Assembly (NCBI GenBank): GCA_903878085.1 | Contig: CAIRGJ010000015.1 | Span: 1 to 64,000 of the forward strand | Length of the DNA: 64,000 nt | Direction of reading: 5' to 3' | From: an uncultured Hyphomicrobiales bacterium | Lineage (GTDB): Bacteria > Pseudomonadota > Alphaproteobacteria > Rhizobiales > Xanthobacteraceae | Part shown: positions 34,733 through 44,100 of the stretch, piece by piece | Layout: each line of letters begins with the position of its first letter | How positions within the stretch are numbered: position 1 is the first letter of the stretch | Made by a program: the position numbers and the translations under genes | The notes under the pieces: generated by a model | Databases searched by the model: none | Told to the model about the DNA's origin: nothing | What the model saw: the letters and a program-made list of their open reading frames with translations, nothing else

Positions 34733-35890
34733 ATGAGGGCACTGCACCATTTTAGCGCGGCTGCGGCGATTGGCCTTTCGGCTCTGCTCGGCGTCGCGCA
34801 TCAGGCTTCCGCGCAGATCAAGATCGGCGCCGTCCTGTCGGTCACCGGGCCGGCGTCGTTTCTCGGCGATCCGGAAAAGAAGACGTTGGAAATCTATGTC
34901 GAGGAGATCAATGCGAAAGGCGGCGTCAACGGCCAGAAAATCCAGCTGATCGTCTATGACGACGGCGGCATTGCCGATAACGCGCGCACCTTCGCCACCC
35001 GTCTGGTCGAGGACGATAAAATCGTTGCCATGGTCGGCGGCAGCACCACTGGCGCGACGATGGCGATGATCCCGGTGTTCGAAGACGCAAAAATCCCCTT
35101 CATTTCATTGGCCGGCGCCATCCAGATCATCGAACCGGTTCACAAATGGGTGTTCAAGACGCCGCACACCGACAAGATGGCCTGCGAGAAAATCTTTGCC
35201 GATCTCAAGACCCGCAATCTGACGACGGTGGCGTTGATTTCGGGGACCGATGCGTTCGGCAAGTCGATGCGCGACCAGTGCGTGGCCGTCGCGCCCAAGA
35301 CGGGAATTACGATCGCGCTCGAGGAGAGCTATGGACCGCGCGACAGCGACATGACGCCGCAGCTCACCAACATCCGCAACAAAGCCGGCGTGCAGGCCGT
35401 GGTCAATCCGGGTTTTGGTCAAGGTCCGGCGATCGTGACTCGCAACTATCGTCAGCTCGGCATTACGCTGCCGCTGTATCAGAGCCACGGCGTCGCCTCC
35501 AAGCAGTTCATCGATCTCGCCGGCCCTGCAGCCGAAGGCGTGCGGCTGCCGGCCGCGGCGCTGCTGATTGCCGAAAAGCTTCCGGCCAGCGATCCGCAGA
35601 AGCCCGTCGTGGTGAATTATTCGCGCAACTATCAGCAGAAGAGCGGGCAGGCGGTCTCGACCTTCGGCGGGCACGCCTATGACGGCCTGATGATCCTGGT
35701 TGCGGCCATGCAGCGCGCCAAGAGCGCCGACACGGCCAAGGTCCGCGACGAGATCGAGCGGACCAAGGGCTATATCGGTACCGGCGGCATCGTGAACATG
35801 ACGCCTGCCGATCACATGGGCCTCGACCTGTCGGCATTCCATATGCTGGAAATCAAGAGCGGCGACTGGACGCTGGTGCCCGGCACCTGA
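34733..35890 (+). CDS. Branched-chain-type ABC transporter, periplasmic binding protein
   Basis: 385 residues with a signal peptide ending at ASA before QIKIG. The LivJ-type body is recognisable from IGAVLSVTGPASFLGDPEKK, then LVYDDGG near residue 82 and the VGGSTTGATMA loop near residue 103. It is the first of five genes making a full LivJHMGF-type importer. Relatives near anaerobic aromatic genes carry benzoate, phenylacetate or hydroxybenzoate. Since the pad operon follows directly, phenylacetate or a related aryl acid is the likely ligand. Confidence 0.9.
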   Translation: MRALHHFSAAAAIGLSALLGVAHQASAQIKIGAVLSVTGPASFLGDPEKKTLEIYVEEINAKGGVNGQKIQLIVYDDGGIADNARTFATRLVEDDKIVAMVGGSTTGATMAMIPVFEDAKIPFISLAGAIQIIEPVHKWVFKTPHTDKMACEKIFADLKTRNLTTVALISGTDAFGKSMRDQCVAVAPKTGITIALEESYGPRDSDMTPQLTNIRNKAGVQAVVNPGFGQGPAIVTRNYRQLGITLPLYQSHGVASKQFIDLAGPAAEGVRLPAAALLIAEKLPASDPQKPVVVNYSRNYQQKSGQAVSTFGGHAYDGLMILVAAMQRAKSADTAKVRDEIERTKGYIGTGGIVNMTPADHMGLDLSAFHMLEIKSGDWTLVPGT

Positions 35891-35942
35891 CATGACGATC
35901 GGGCGGTCCCGCCCGATCGAATCTTAGGAGACCTTCGACGCA

Positions 35943-36815
35943 ATGGCCGAGTTGCTGCAGTTCGTCTCCTCGGGTCTGACCGTCGGCGCCATCTACGCGC
36001 TGGTCGGCCTTGGCTTTACGCTGATCTATAAGGCGTCGGACATCATCAATTTCGCCCAGGGCGAGTTCGTCATGCTGGGCGGCATGATGACGGTCTTCGT
36101 GGCGATGGCCGATGTGCCCTTGCCGGTGGCGGCGCTGATCGCCGCCATCGTCACGGCGGGCGTCGGATTGGCGCTGCATCGTTTCGCCATCGAGCCGGCG
36201 CGCGGGGCGAGCCCGGTGGTGCTGATTATGATTACCATCGGCGCGTCGATTTTTCTGCGCGGTATCGCCCAGATCGTTTTCGACAAGCGCTTCCATAGCC
36301 TGCCGCCGCTATTCGGTTCGGATCCAATCCAGTTCGGCGGCGCGGCTATCTTGCCGCAAAGCCTTGCCGTTCTGGGCGGCGCCGCATTCATCGTGATTCT
36401 GCTTTGGCTATTCATCGAGCGCACGTTGCTTGGCAAGGCGGTGATCGCCACCTCGGCCAATCGGCTGGCGGCGCGACTGATCGGCATCGATACGCGGCAG
36501 ATCGTCGACTTCTCGTTCGTGGTATCGGCAGTCATCGGGGCAATCGCCGGCATTCTCATCACGCCCATCGCGCTGACCAGTTACGATGTCGGGACCTTGC
36601 TGGCGCTAAAGGGCTTCGCCGCGGCGATGCTCGGCGGCATCGGCAGCGCGCCCGGCGCCGTGGTCGGCGGCCTGCTGCTCGGCATGATCGAGGCAATGAC
36701 AGCGGGGTATCTGTCGTCTAATTACAAGGACGCCGTCGCGTTCCTGATCATTCTTATCGTCCTGATTGCCATTCCGCAGGGCCTGTTTGGCCGGGCGAAG
36801 ATCGAGCGGGTATGA
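35943..36815 (+). CDS. ABC transporter permease, LivH type
   Basis: 290 residues with about eight membrane segments. It opens with the LivH pattern LTVGAIYALVGLGFTLIY and contains INFAQGEFVMLGGM near residue 36 and the cytoplasmic coupling segment NRLAARLIGID near residue 177. It pairs with the LivM-type protein, whose start overlaps its stop by four bases. Confidence 0.92.
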   Translation: MAELLQFVSSGLTVGAIYALVGLGFTLIYKASDIINFAQGEFVMLGGMMTVFVAMADVPLPVAALIAAIVTAGVGLALHRFAIEPARGASPVVLIMITIGASIFLRGIAQIVFDKRFHSLPPLFGSDPIQFGGAAILPQSLAVLGGAAFIVILLWLFIERTLLGKAVIATSANRLAARLIGIDTRQIVDFSFVVSAVIGAIAGILITPIALTSYDVGTLLALKGFAAAMLGGIGSAPGAVVGGLLLGMIEAMTAGYLSSNYKDAVAFLIILIVLIAIPQGLFGRAKIERV

Positions 36816-37762
36816 GCTTGCGGGCCCTGCTCGACAACCGATTAATGCCGGCGATCGCGATCGCGGCCATTGTTATCATCCTGCCGCTGTTTTTTCCGTC
36901 GGCCTATTACTACCGCATCGGCGCGCTGGTTTTCATTTTCGCGCTGGCGGTAGTCGGCCTCAATTTGCTGATGGGCTTTGCCGGTCAAGTCAGCCTGGGT
37001 CATGCCGGCTTCATGGGGATCGGCGCCTATTCGGTTGCCATCGGCCCGGTCGCTTTCGGTGCGCCGTCGTGGCTCTGCCTATTCGCCGGCGCAATATTGT
37101 CGGGGACGGTGGCATTTGCCGTAGGCCGGCCGATTCTCCGCCTCAAAGGACATTATCTCGCAGTCGCGACGCTCGGATTCGGATTGCTGGTCGCCATCGT
37201 GCTGACCAACGAGGCGGGCTGGACCGGCGGCCCAGACGGCATGAGCGTTCCCAAGCTGGCACTGTTCGAATGGCGCGTGCGTGGGTCGGATGCCTGGTAT
37301 TGGATCGCCGGCACGACCTTTGTCGTTGGCTTTGTGTTGGCGCTCAATCTGATGGACAGCCCGACGGGGCGCGCGTTGCATGCCATCCACGACAGCGAGA
37401 TCGCCGCGCGTGTGCTCGGCATCGACGTGGCGCGCAAGAAGCTGACGGTCTTCGTCATTTCCGCGACCTACGCATCGGTGGCCGGATCCTATCTGGCGCT
37501 GTTCAACGGCCACATCACGCCGGATTCGGCGGGGTTTCTGCGCTCGATCGAATTGGTCGCGATGGTCGTCCTGGGCGGCATGGGATCGATCGTCGGCTCG
37601 CTGGTCGGCGCTGCCGTGCTGGTAGTGTTGCCGCAGGTTCTGACCACGTTTCATGAATATGAACAGGCGCTGCTCGGCCTGATCGTCATGGGTTTCATGA
37701 TCTTTCTGCGTCAGGGCATCGTGCCGTCCATAGCCGCGGTCTTCGCAAGGTGGCGGAAATGA
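36812..37762 (+). CDS. ABC transporter permease, LivM type
   Basis: 316 residues, strongly hydrophobic. LivM signatures are GLNLLMGFAGQVSLGHAGFM near residue 50, and a coupling loop with ALHAIHDSEIAARVLGID near residue 190. It overlaps both neighbours by ATGA. With LivH it forms the membrane channel of the importer. Confidence 0.92.
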   Translation: MSLRALLDNRLMPAIAIAAIVIILPLFFPSAYYYRIGALVFIFALAVVGLNLLMGFAGQVSLGHAGFMGIGAYSVAIGPVAFGAPSWLCLFAGAILSGTVAFAVGRPILRLKGHYLAVATLGFGLLVAIVLTNEAGWTGGPDGMSVPKLALFEWRVRGSDAWYWIAGTTFVVGFVLALNLMDSPTGRALHAIHDSEIAARVLGIDVARKKLTVFVISATYASVAGSYLALFNGHITPDSAGFLRSIELVAMVVLGGMGSIVGSLVGAAVLVVLPQVLTTFHEYEQALLGLIVMGFMIFLRQGIVPSIAAVFARWRK

Positions 37763-38547
37763 TGGTCCTGGAAGCCAATGGGCTGTCCATCAGTTTCGGC
37801 GGCGTGCGGGCCATCGATGACGTGAGTATCGCGATTGCGTCTGGCCAGGTGTTCTCAATCATCGGACCGAATGGCTCCGGCAAGACCACGTTGTTCAATC
37901 TGGTGTCTGGAATCTATTTGCCGAACGACGGCAACATTCGACTCGCTGGTGAAACGGTGACCGGTCTTGCGCCGGAACAACTCGCGCGACGCGGGTTATC
38001 GCGGACTTTTCAGAATCTGCAGATTTTTTCGCGGATGACCGTGCTGGAAAACGTAATGGTCGGGCGTCATCGTCATGAACGGACCGGGATCATGGCCGAT
38101 CTGCTGCATTGGCCGTCGGTGCCGCGGCAAAATCGGGCGACCCGCGACGCCGCGCGCGCGGCGCTGGCCCGCGCCGGCCTTGCCGGCGAAGACGACCGTC
38201 CGGCGGGCTCGCTCGCCTATGGCGCGCTCAAGCGTCTCGAAATTGCCCGGGCGCTCGCCAGCGAACCGAAGTTGCTGCTGCTCGACGAACCGGCTGCCGG
38301 CTGCAATCCGGTCGAGACCCAGGACATAGACCGCATTATTCGCGCCATCGTGAAGGATGGAATCACCGTCGTGCTGGTCGAGCACGATATGCGGCTGGTG
38401 ATGAATATCTCCGACCGGATTCATGTCCTCGCCAGCGGCCGTACGCTCACCGAGGGCACGCCCGATCAAGTGCGGTCAGACCCGGCGGTGATCCAGGCCT
38501 ATCTGGGCGTTCACGGTTCGCAGGAGGCGGTTCGTGCTTTCGATTGA
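37759..38547 (+). CDS. ABC transporter ATPase, LivG type
   Basis: 262 residues from the ATG at 37759 that overlaps the LivM stop; a GTG at 37750 is an alternative. Walker A is GPNGSGKTT and Walker B is LLLLDEPAAG. The signature region is degenerate: SLAYGALKRLEIARAL in place of LSGGQ, as usual for LivG proteins. The VEHDM switch histidine is present. It powers the importer together with LivF. Confidence 0.92.
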   Translation: MMVLEANGLSISFGGVRAIDDVSIAIASGQVFSIIGPNGSGKTTLFNLVSGIYLPNDGNIRLAGETVTGLAPEQLARRGLSRTFQNLQIFSRMTVLENVMVGRHRHERTGIMADLLHWPSVPRQNRATRDAARAALARAGLAGEDDRPAGSLAYGALKRLEIARALASEPKLLLLDEPAAGCNPVETQDIDRIIRAIVKDGITVVLVEHDMRLVMNISDRIHVLASGRTLTEGTPDQVRSDPAVIQAYLGVHGSQEAVRAFD

Positions 38548-39235
38548 GAATGTCACCAGCGCCTATGGCCGCATCGAGGTGCTGCACGGCGTCACGCTGC
38601 ATGTCGAGGTCGGCGAGATCGTGACCTTGATTGGCGCCAATGGCGCCGGCAAGACCACGCTGCTGCACGCGATTTCCGGCGTCCAGCCGATCACCGGGGG
38701 CACGATAAAGTTCGCAGGCATGCCGATCGAGAAACGGCCGGCGCATGCGCGGGTGGCCTTTGGCATCTCGCAGGTGCCGGAAGGCCGGCAGCTTTTCGCA
38801 CCGCTATCGGTGAAGGACAATCTGAGGCTCGGCGCGTGGTTGCGACGCGGCGCCGATCTGAAATCGGATATTGCGCGGATCTGCGCGTTGTTTCCGATGC
38901 TGGAATCGATGTGGGAAAAGCCGGCTGGCGCGCTGTCCGGCGGTCAGCAGCAGATGCTGGCGATTGGACGCGCCTTGATGGCCAAGCCCCGGCTGCTGCT
39001 GCTCGACGAGCCGTCGATGGGTTTGGCACCCAACATGGTCGACCACGTGCTCAGCGTGATCCGTGCGCTCAAGGACGACGGCCTCACCATTCTCTTGGTG
39101 GAGCAGAACGCGCCGGCGGCGTTGGCCATCGCCGACCGCGCTTACGTGCTGGAAACCGGCAGGGTGGCGCTGAGCGGAACCGCCGCCGACATCAAAGCCG
39201 ACCGCCGGGTGAGGGAAGCCTATTTGGGACTCTAA
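38534..39235 (+). CDS. ABC transporter ATPase, LivF type
   Basis: 233 residues with a GTG start; AGGAGG lies six bases before it, inside the end of the LivG gene. Walker A is GANGAGKTT, the signature is ALSGGQQQMLAIGRAL, and Walker B is LLLLDEPSMGLAP. It completes the importer. The next operon starts 90 bases on, after an FNR-type box. Confidence 0.92.
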   Translation: MLSIENVTSAYGRIEVLHGVTLHVEVGEIVTLIGANGAGKTTLLHAISGVQPITGGTIKFAGMPIEKRPAHARVAFGISQVPEGRQLFAPLSVKDNLRLGAWLRRGADLKSDIARICALFPMLESMWEKPAGALSGGQQQMLAIGRALMAKPRLLLLDEPSMGLAPNMVDHVLSVIRALKDDGLTILLVEQNAPAALAIADRAYVLETGRVALSGTAADIKADRRVREAYLGL

Positions 39236-39249
39236 AAAGCGCTCGGGGA

Positions 39250-39263
39250 TTGACGTTAGTCAA
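39250..39263. promoter_or_regulatory. FNR/FixK-type box TTGACGTTAGTCAA
   Basis: Perfect five-base inverted arms TTGAC/GTCAA with four bases between them lie just after the importer genes and 62 bases before the thioesterase start. A weak -10-like AT-rich stretch at about 39286-39292 would put transcription start near 39298, 41 bases from the box centre. The likely role is anaerobic activation of the pad operon. Confidence 0.65.
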
Positions 39264-39325
39264 GCGCACCGATCGGGAACTGAGTGAATTTAGTTGCAAC
39301 CGTTGCGATCGAATGGAGGAAGTCG

Positions 39326-39739
39326 ATGAAGGAGAGCCTTCGGCCAGGCGTGTCTGCCACCGTCAGTTATAAAGTCGACTGCGATCGAACCATCGGATTC
39401 ATGGGCGAGGAGGGCCGCGTCTACGGCACGCCTTATCTTGTGCGCGATATCGAAATGACCTGTCGTCAATTGCTGCTCGATCATTGCGATGCTGGCGAAG
39501 ACTCGGTCGGCACCGACGTATCCATCAAGCACCTTGCGCCGACATTGCTCGGGATGACGGCCGAGATCACCGTCACCGTGACCGCGGTCGAAGGGCGTAA
39601 AGTCACATTTGCCATCTCGGCCAAGGATAACCTCGATCCGATCAGCACCGGAACCCACGGCCGTTTCGTGGTCGACGTCGCCAAGACCGTCGAGCGCCTG
39701 AAGACGAAGGCAGCCAAAGCCGCCGCCGGATCAGGATGA
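39326..39739 (+). CDS. Hotdog thioesterase, fluoroacetyl-CoA thioesterase (FlK)-like
   Basis: 137 residues from the ATG at 39326, preceded by GGAGGA. The sequence fits a single hotdog domain: PGVSATVSYKV at the N-terminus, YGTPYLVRDIEMTCRQLL near residue 35, and GTHGRFVVD at the C-terminus. Family members cleave small or dead-end acyl-CoA esters. It leads the pad operon and its stop overlaps the padB start by ATGA, so it is probably made in step with it. A role in recycling CoA from phenylacetyl-CoA or blocked esters is inferred. Confidence 0.72.
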   Translation: MKESLRPGVSATVSYKVDCDRTIGFMGEEGRVYGTPYLVRDIEMTCRQLLLDHCDAGEDSVGTDVSIKHLAPTLLGMTAEITVTVTAVEGRKVTFAISAKDNLDPISTGTHGRFVVDVAKTVERLKTKAAKAAAGSG

Positions 39740-42483
39740 TTCCTATGCCGGGCAAGGTCGTGCACAACGAGCGAACGGTTTCGACCTACTGCTACCAGTG
39801 CGTCGCGGGCCCCGATCTATTGAAGGTGCGAGTCGAAGACGGCGTCGCGACGGAAGTCACGCCGAATTTCGATGCGTCGGAGGTTCACCCGGCCGGCGGC
39901 AAAGCCTGCGTCAAGGCGTTCGGGCTGATCCAGAAGGCCTATAATCCGAATCGCATTCTCTATCCGATGAAACGGACGAACCCGAAAAAGGGTCGTCACG
40001 AAGATCCGGGCTTCGTTCGCATTACCTGGGACGAGGCGCTATCGCTGGTCGCCGACAAGCTCAACGCCGTGCGCGCGGCCGGGCTCACCGACCAAGCCGG
40101 CTATCCGCGCGTCGCCGCGAGCTTTGGCGGCGGCGGCACGCCGACCGCCTACATGGGAACGCTGCCGGCGTTCTTGTCGGCGTGGGGGCCGGTCGATATG
40201 AGCTTCGGCTCGGGCCAGGGCGTCAAGTGCTATCACTCCGAGCATCTCTACGGCGAACTGTGGCATCGCGGTTTCACCGTGTCGCCCGACACTCCGCTCT
40301 GCGAATACCTGATTTCGTTCGGCGCCAATGTCGAGGCCTCCGGCGGCGTGTGCGGCGTGAAGCGGCACGCCGATGCGCGCAAGCGCGGCATGAAACGCGT
40401 GCAGATCGAACCGCATCTGTCGGTGACCGGCGCCTGTTCGGCGGAATGGGTTCCGATCAAGCCGAAGACCGATCCGGCTTTCATGTTCGCGATGATCCAT
40501 GTGTTTCTGCACGAGCATTCGCGCGACCGGCTGGACATCCCCTTCCTCAAGCAGCGCACGTCCTCGCCTTATCTGGTCGGCCCGAACGGCCTGTTCATGC
40601 GCGATGCGGTAACGCGTAAGCCGCTGCTGATCGACGCCGCGACCGGACGCGCGGTGCCGTTCGATACCGCCGGCATCGACCCGGCGCTGGAAGGTTCCTT
40701 CGTCGTCGACGGCATCGAGGTCGGTCCCGACGACGAAGTCATTGCGCATAAAGCGGTCACCGTCGGCACCGCCTTCACGCAGCTGGTGGCGCATGTGAAG
40801 GAGTATTCGCCGGAATGGGCGCAGCCGATCTGCGACGTGCCGGCGGCCAACATCCGCCGCATCGCCAACGAGTTTGCCGCGCACGCGCGGGTGGGCGAGA
40901 CGATCGAGATCGAGGGCGTGACGCTGCCGTTGCGGCCGGTGTCGATCTCGCTCGGCAAGACGGTCAACAATGGCTGGGGCGGTTACGAATGCTGTTGGGC
41001 ACGCACCTTGATCGGCTGTCTGTTCGGCGCGCTTGAAGTGCCCGGCAGCACGCTGGGCACCACGGTCAGACTCAACCGGCCGGCCGACAATCGCTGGTCA
41101 AGCGTCAAGCCAGGCCCCGATGGCTTCATGAAGTATCCGATGAATCCAACCGGCAAAGCCGACTGGATCTCACGTCCGTCGGCGCGCAGTGCGCATCGCA
41201 CGCTGGTGCCGCTGGTCGCCGACTCGGCTTGGAGCCAGGCGCTGGGGCCCACGCATCTGGCCTGGATGATGCAGGACGAGAATTTCGACCAACTGCCGGT
41301 GGCGACGCCGCCGGACGTGTGGTTCGTCTATCGCACCAATCCGGCGATTTCGTTCTGGGATACCAAAGCCGTCGGCAAAGCGATGGCGAATTTTCCGTTC
41401 ACCGTCTGCTTCGCCTACACGCATGACGAGACCAACCACACCGCCGACGTGTTGTTGCCGGATTGCACCGACCTCGAGGGTTTGCAGCTGCTGCGCATCG
41501 GCGGCACGAAATATGTCGAGCAGTTCTGGGATCATCAGGGCTTCGCGCTGCGCGCGCCGGCGGTACCGCCGCAAGGCGAGGCCAAGGATTTCACCTGGAT
41601 CGCCACCGAACTCGCGCACCGCACCGGTCTGCTCGGGGCCTACAATGCGGCCATTAACCGTGGCGCCGCCGGCGTCAGGCTTTCCGGCAAGAACTACGAC
41701 TTCTCGCTCGATCCGGAGAAAGTGCACGACGCCGAGACCATCTGGGATGCGAGTTGCCGCGCCGCCAGCGCCGAGGTTACCGACGGGGCCGAATCCGACG
41801 GGCTGGCCTGGTTCCGCGAGCACGGATTTCGGGTGAAGCCGTTCCCGCGGTTGCAGTGGTATCTCTATCCGAAGCTGGTCGAGGTAGGCTTGCGCTTCGA
41901 GCAGCCGTACCAGGAGCAGTTGTTCCGTATCGGCAAAGAGCTCGGCAACCGTCTGCACGAAAAGGGCGTCAACTGGTGGGACAAGCAGCTCGCCGAATAC
42001 GAACCGCTGCCGCGCTGGCACGATCTCAATGCCTTGTATGAAGTGGCGCTGGCGAAACACTTTTCGGTGCGCATTGCCGACTATCCATTCTGGCTGATCA
42101 CCGCGCGCAGCATGCAGTACTCCTGGGGCGGCAATGTCGGCCTCCAGATCATCAAGGAAGTGGCGGATAACGTCGCCGGGCACGGCAACGTCGTCATGAA
42201 TCAAAGCGCAGCCGAGCGTCTCGGCATCGCCGATGGCGATATCGTCGAAGTTCGCTCGCCGCTCAACGATACCAAAGGCCGGGTCATGCTGTGCGAGGGC
42301 ATCCGTCCCGACACGCTGCTGATGATCGGCCAGTTCGATCACTGGGCGACGCCCTTCGCCAAGGATTTCGAGGCGCCGAGCATGAATGCCCTGGTGCCGA
42401 TGCTGCTCGATCTGACCGACGCGACCGGTTCGAGCGCCGATCTGGTCAAGGTCAAGATCACGCGGCTGGGGGCCGCACCATGA
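39736..42483 (+). CDS. padB: Phenylacetyl-CoA:acceptor oxidoreductase, molybdopterin subunit
   Basis: 915 residues of the DMSO reductase superfamily, the size of PadB from Thauera/Aromatoleum. PadBCD oxidises phenylacetyl-CoA to phenylglyoxylate, releasing CoA and passing electrons to quinone. The N-terminal cluster motif has only three clear cysteines, C19, C22 and C58; the usual third position of the set is not Cys. C165 in GVKCYHSEH is a possible molybdenum ligand. SGTPTAY-like and GKTVNNGWGGYE segments contact the cofactor. There is no twin-arginine signal, so it faces the cytoplasm. It is coupled by ATGA overlaps to the thioesterase and the Fe-S/anchor gene. Confidence 0.85.
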   Translation: MIPMPGKVVHNERTVSTYCYQCVAGPDLLKVRVEDGVATEVTPNFDASEVHPAGGKACVKAFGLIQKAYNPNRILYPMKRTNPKKGRHEDPGFVRITWDEALSLVADKLNAVRAAGLTDQAGYPRVAASFGGGGTPTAYMGTLPAFLSAWGPVDMSFGSGQGVKCYHSEHLYGELWHRGFTVSPDTPLCEYLISFGANVEASGGVCGVKRHADARKRGMKRVQIEPHLSVTGACSAEWVPIKPKTDPAFMFAMIHVFLHEHSRDRLDIPFLKQRTSSPYLVGPNGLFMRDAVTRKPLLIDAATGRAVPFDTAGIDPALEGSFVVDGIEVGPDDEVIAHKAVTVGTAFTQLVAHVKEYSPEWAQPICDVPAANIRRIANEFAAHARVGETIEIEGVTLPLRPVSISLGKTVNNGWGGYECCWARTLIGCLFGALEVPGSTLGTTVRLNRPADNRWSSVKPGPDGFMKYPMNPTGKADWISRPSARSAHRTLVPLVADSAWSQALGPTHLAWMMQDENFDQLPVATPPDVWFVYRTNPAISFWDTKAVGKAMANFPFTVCFAYTHDETNHTADVLLPDCTDLEGLQLLRIGGTKYVEQFWDHQGFALRAPAVPPQGEAKDFTWIATELAHRTGLLGAYNAAINRGAAGVRLSGKNYDFSLDPEKVHDAETIWDASCRAASAEVTDGAESDGLAWFREHGFRVKPFPRLQWYLYPKLVEVGLRFEQPYQEQLFRIGKELGNRLHEKGVNWWDKQLAEYEPLPRWHDLNALYEVALAKHFSVRIADYPFWLITARSMQYSWGGNVGLQIIKEVADNVAGHGNVVMNQSAAERLGIADGDIVEVRSPLNDTKGRVMLCEGIRPDTLLMIGQFDHWATPFAKDFEAPSMNALVPMLLDLTDATGSSADLVKVKITRLGAAP

Positions 42484-44072
42484 CGCGCTGGACTATGGTG
42501 GCCGATCTCGAGCGCTGCGTCGGCTGTCAGACGTGCACGGCGGCGTGCCGCCATGCCAACGCCACCTCGCCGGCGGTGCAGTGGCGCAAGGTGCTCGATA
42601 TCGAAGCCGGCAGCTATCCGAACGTCAGCCGTATTTTCGTTCCGGTCGGTTGTCAGCATTGCGCCGATCCGCCCTGCATGCATGTCTGCCCGACCACGGC
42701 GACGCGCCAGCGCGACGACGGCATCGTCACCATCGATTACGAACTGTGTATTGGCTGCGCCTATTGCGAGATCGCCTGCCCGTATCAGGCGCGCTTCCTC
42801 GATCGCGCGCCGCATTTCGCCTATGACGCGGCGATGCAGAACGAAACCGAGCGCGCCGATCTGGCGCGCGTCGGCGTGGCGCAAAAATGCACGTTCTGCT
42901 CCGACCGGATCGATTTTGGCCTGGAAAACGATCTCACGCCGGGCATCGACCCGCGCGCAACGCCGGCCTGCGTCAATGCCTGTATCGCCGATGCGCTGCA
43001 TTTCGGCGATGCCGACGATCCGGACAGCAATGTCTCGCGGCTGCTGCGCGAGCAGCGCAGTTTCCGCATGCATGAGAAACTCAAGACCGATCCGGGCTTC
43101 CATTATCTTTACGGCGAGGCGAGTGACGGAAGTCCGGAGCGCGTTCGTCCGGCGGCCGATGGCGAATCGGAAGCCGGTCATATCCGCGCGCGCGGGGTCG
43201 AACCGTCGCACCAACAACACTGGGACTGGAAGGCCGCCGGCAATTTCATCTGCGGCGGTGTCGGCAGCGGACTGTTCCTGTTCAGCGCGATCGCCAGCCT
43301 ACGTTATGCCGAGTTGATCCCGCTGGCCTGGGCCGGCTTGGCGATCGTCGCGCTCGGCCTGTCGGTGCTGCTGCTGAAAATCGGCCGGCCGTTGCGGTTC
43401 ATCTATGTGTTGCGCCAGCCGCAACGTTCCTGGATGACGCGTGAAGCCTGGATCGCGGGCGTGTTATTCCCCTTGGCCGCGTTGGCGCTTTGGACCGGCG
43501 TACCCTCACTGTTGATCGGCGCGGCGGTCGTTGCCGTGCTGTTCCTGTGCAGCCAGGCGATGATCCTGAAGTGGGCCAAGGGCATCCCGGCCTGGCGCCA
43601 GCCATGGATCGTGCCGCTGATCGTTACGACGGGACTTGCGGAAGGCAGCGGCCTGTTTCTCGCCGCGACGGCGCAGCTTTCAGCCGTGAGCCTACTGACG
43701 CAAGCAGCCGCCGCGACAGCCGTCGTTTTGTCGGCGTTGCGAGCCTGGACCTGGCGGTCGTACCTCAAGGCGCTCGAAGCCGAGGGCGCGCCGACCCGCA
43801 CGCTTGCCGTATTCTATGCCTATAGGCCGGGGTTTTTCGTTCTCGGCCTTGCATTGCCATTGGCGCTGATTGTCATAGGATTTGCGAAGGCGGCCGTGGC
43901 TGCCCCTCTGTTTGCCATTGCAGGGGTCTGCATCACAACCGCCGGCGCGGTCTTGAAATTTATCCTCGTTACCCGCGCCGGATTCAATCAGGGTTTCGCG
44001 TTGACGCACACACCTGTGCGAGGGTCCGGCAATGCAGGGCCGGCGGTCAAACCGGGTTGGTCAATGCCATGA
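42480..44072 (+). CDS. padCD: Fused PadC-PadD: four-cluster Fe-S protein plus membrane anchor
   Basis: 530 residues. Residues 1 to about 235 form a DmsB/PadC-type ferredoxin with four cysteine groups: [35 protein letters not shown], and CTFC followed by CVNAC. From about residue 250 on, eight or so hydrophobic segments match the DmsC/NrfD-type anchor (PadD). In the described Thauera/Aromatoleum systems PadC and PadD are separate. The frame is continuous with no stop, so this is a real fusion. It overlaps the padB stop by ATGA and should carry electrons from PadB to quinone. Confidence 0.83.
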   Translation: MTRWTMVADLERCVGCQTCTAACRHANATSPAVQWRKVLDIEAGSYPNVSRIFVPVGCQHCADPPCMHVCPTTATRQRDDGIVTIDYELCIGCAYCEIACPYQARFLDRAPHFAYDAAMQNETERADLARVGVAQKCTFCSDRIDFGLENDLTPGIDPRATPACVNACIADALHFGDADDPDSNVSRLLREQRSFRMHEKLKTDPGFHYLYGEASDGSPERVRPAADGESEAGHIRARGVEPSHQQHWDWKAAGNFICGGVGSGLFLFSAIASLRYAELIPLAWAGLAIVALGLSVLLLKIGRPLRFIYVLRQPQRSWMTREAWIAGVLFPLAALALWTGVPSLLIGAAVVAVLFLCSQAMILKWAKGIPAWRQPWIVPLIVTTGLAEGSGLFLAATAQLSAVSLLTQAAAATAVVLSALRAWTWRSYLKALEAEGAPTRTLAVFYAYRPGFFVLGLALPLALIVIGFAKAAVAAPLFAIAGVCITTAGAVLKFILVTRAGFNQGFALTHTPVRGSGNAGPAVKPGWSMP

Positions 44073-44100
44073 ACGAACGAGCGACGGGGGAGAACTTGTC

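Noticed and set aside
41170-42342. 390-codon open frame on the minus strand
   Set aside because: It is antisense to padB, whose product is clearly recognisable; the composition is shadow-like and no motif is visible.
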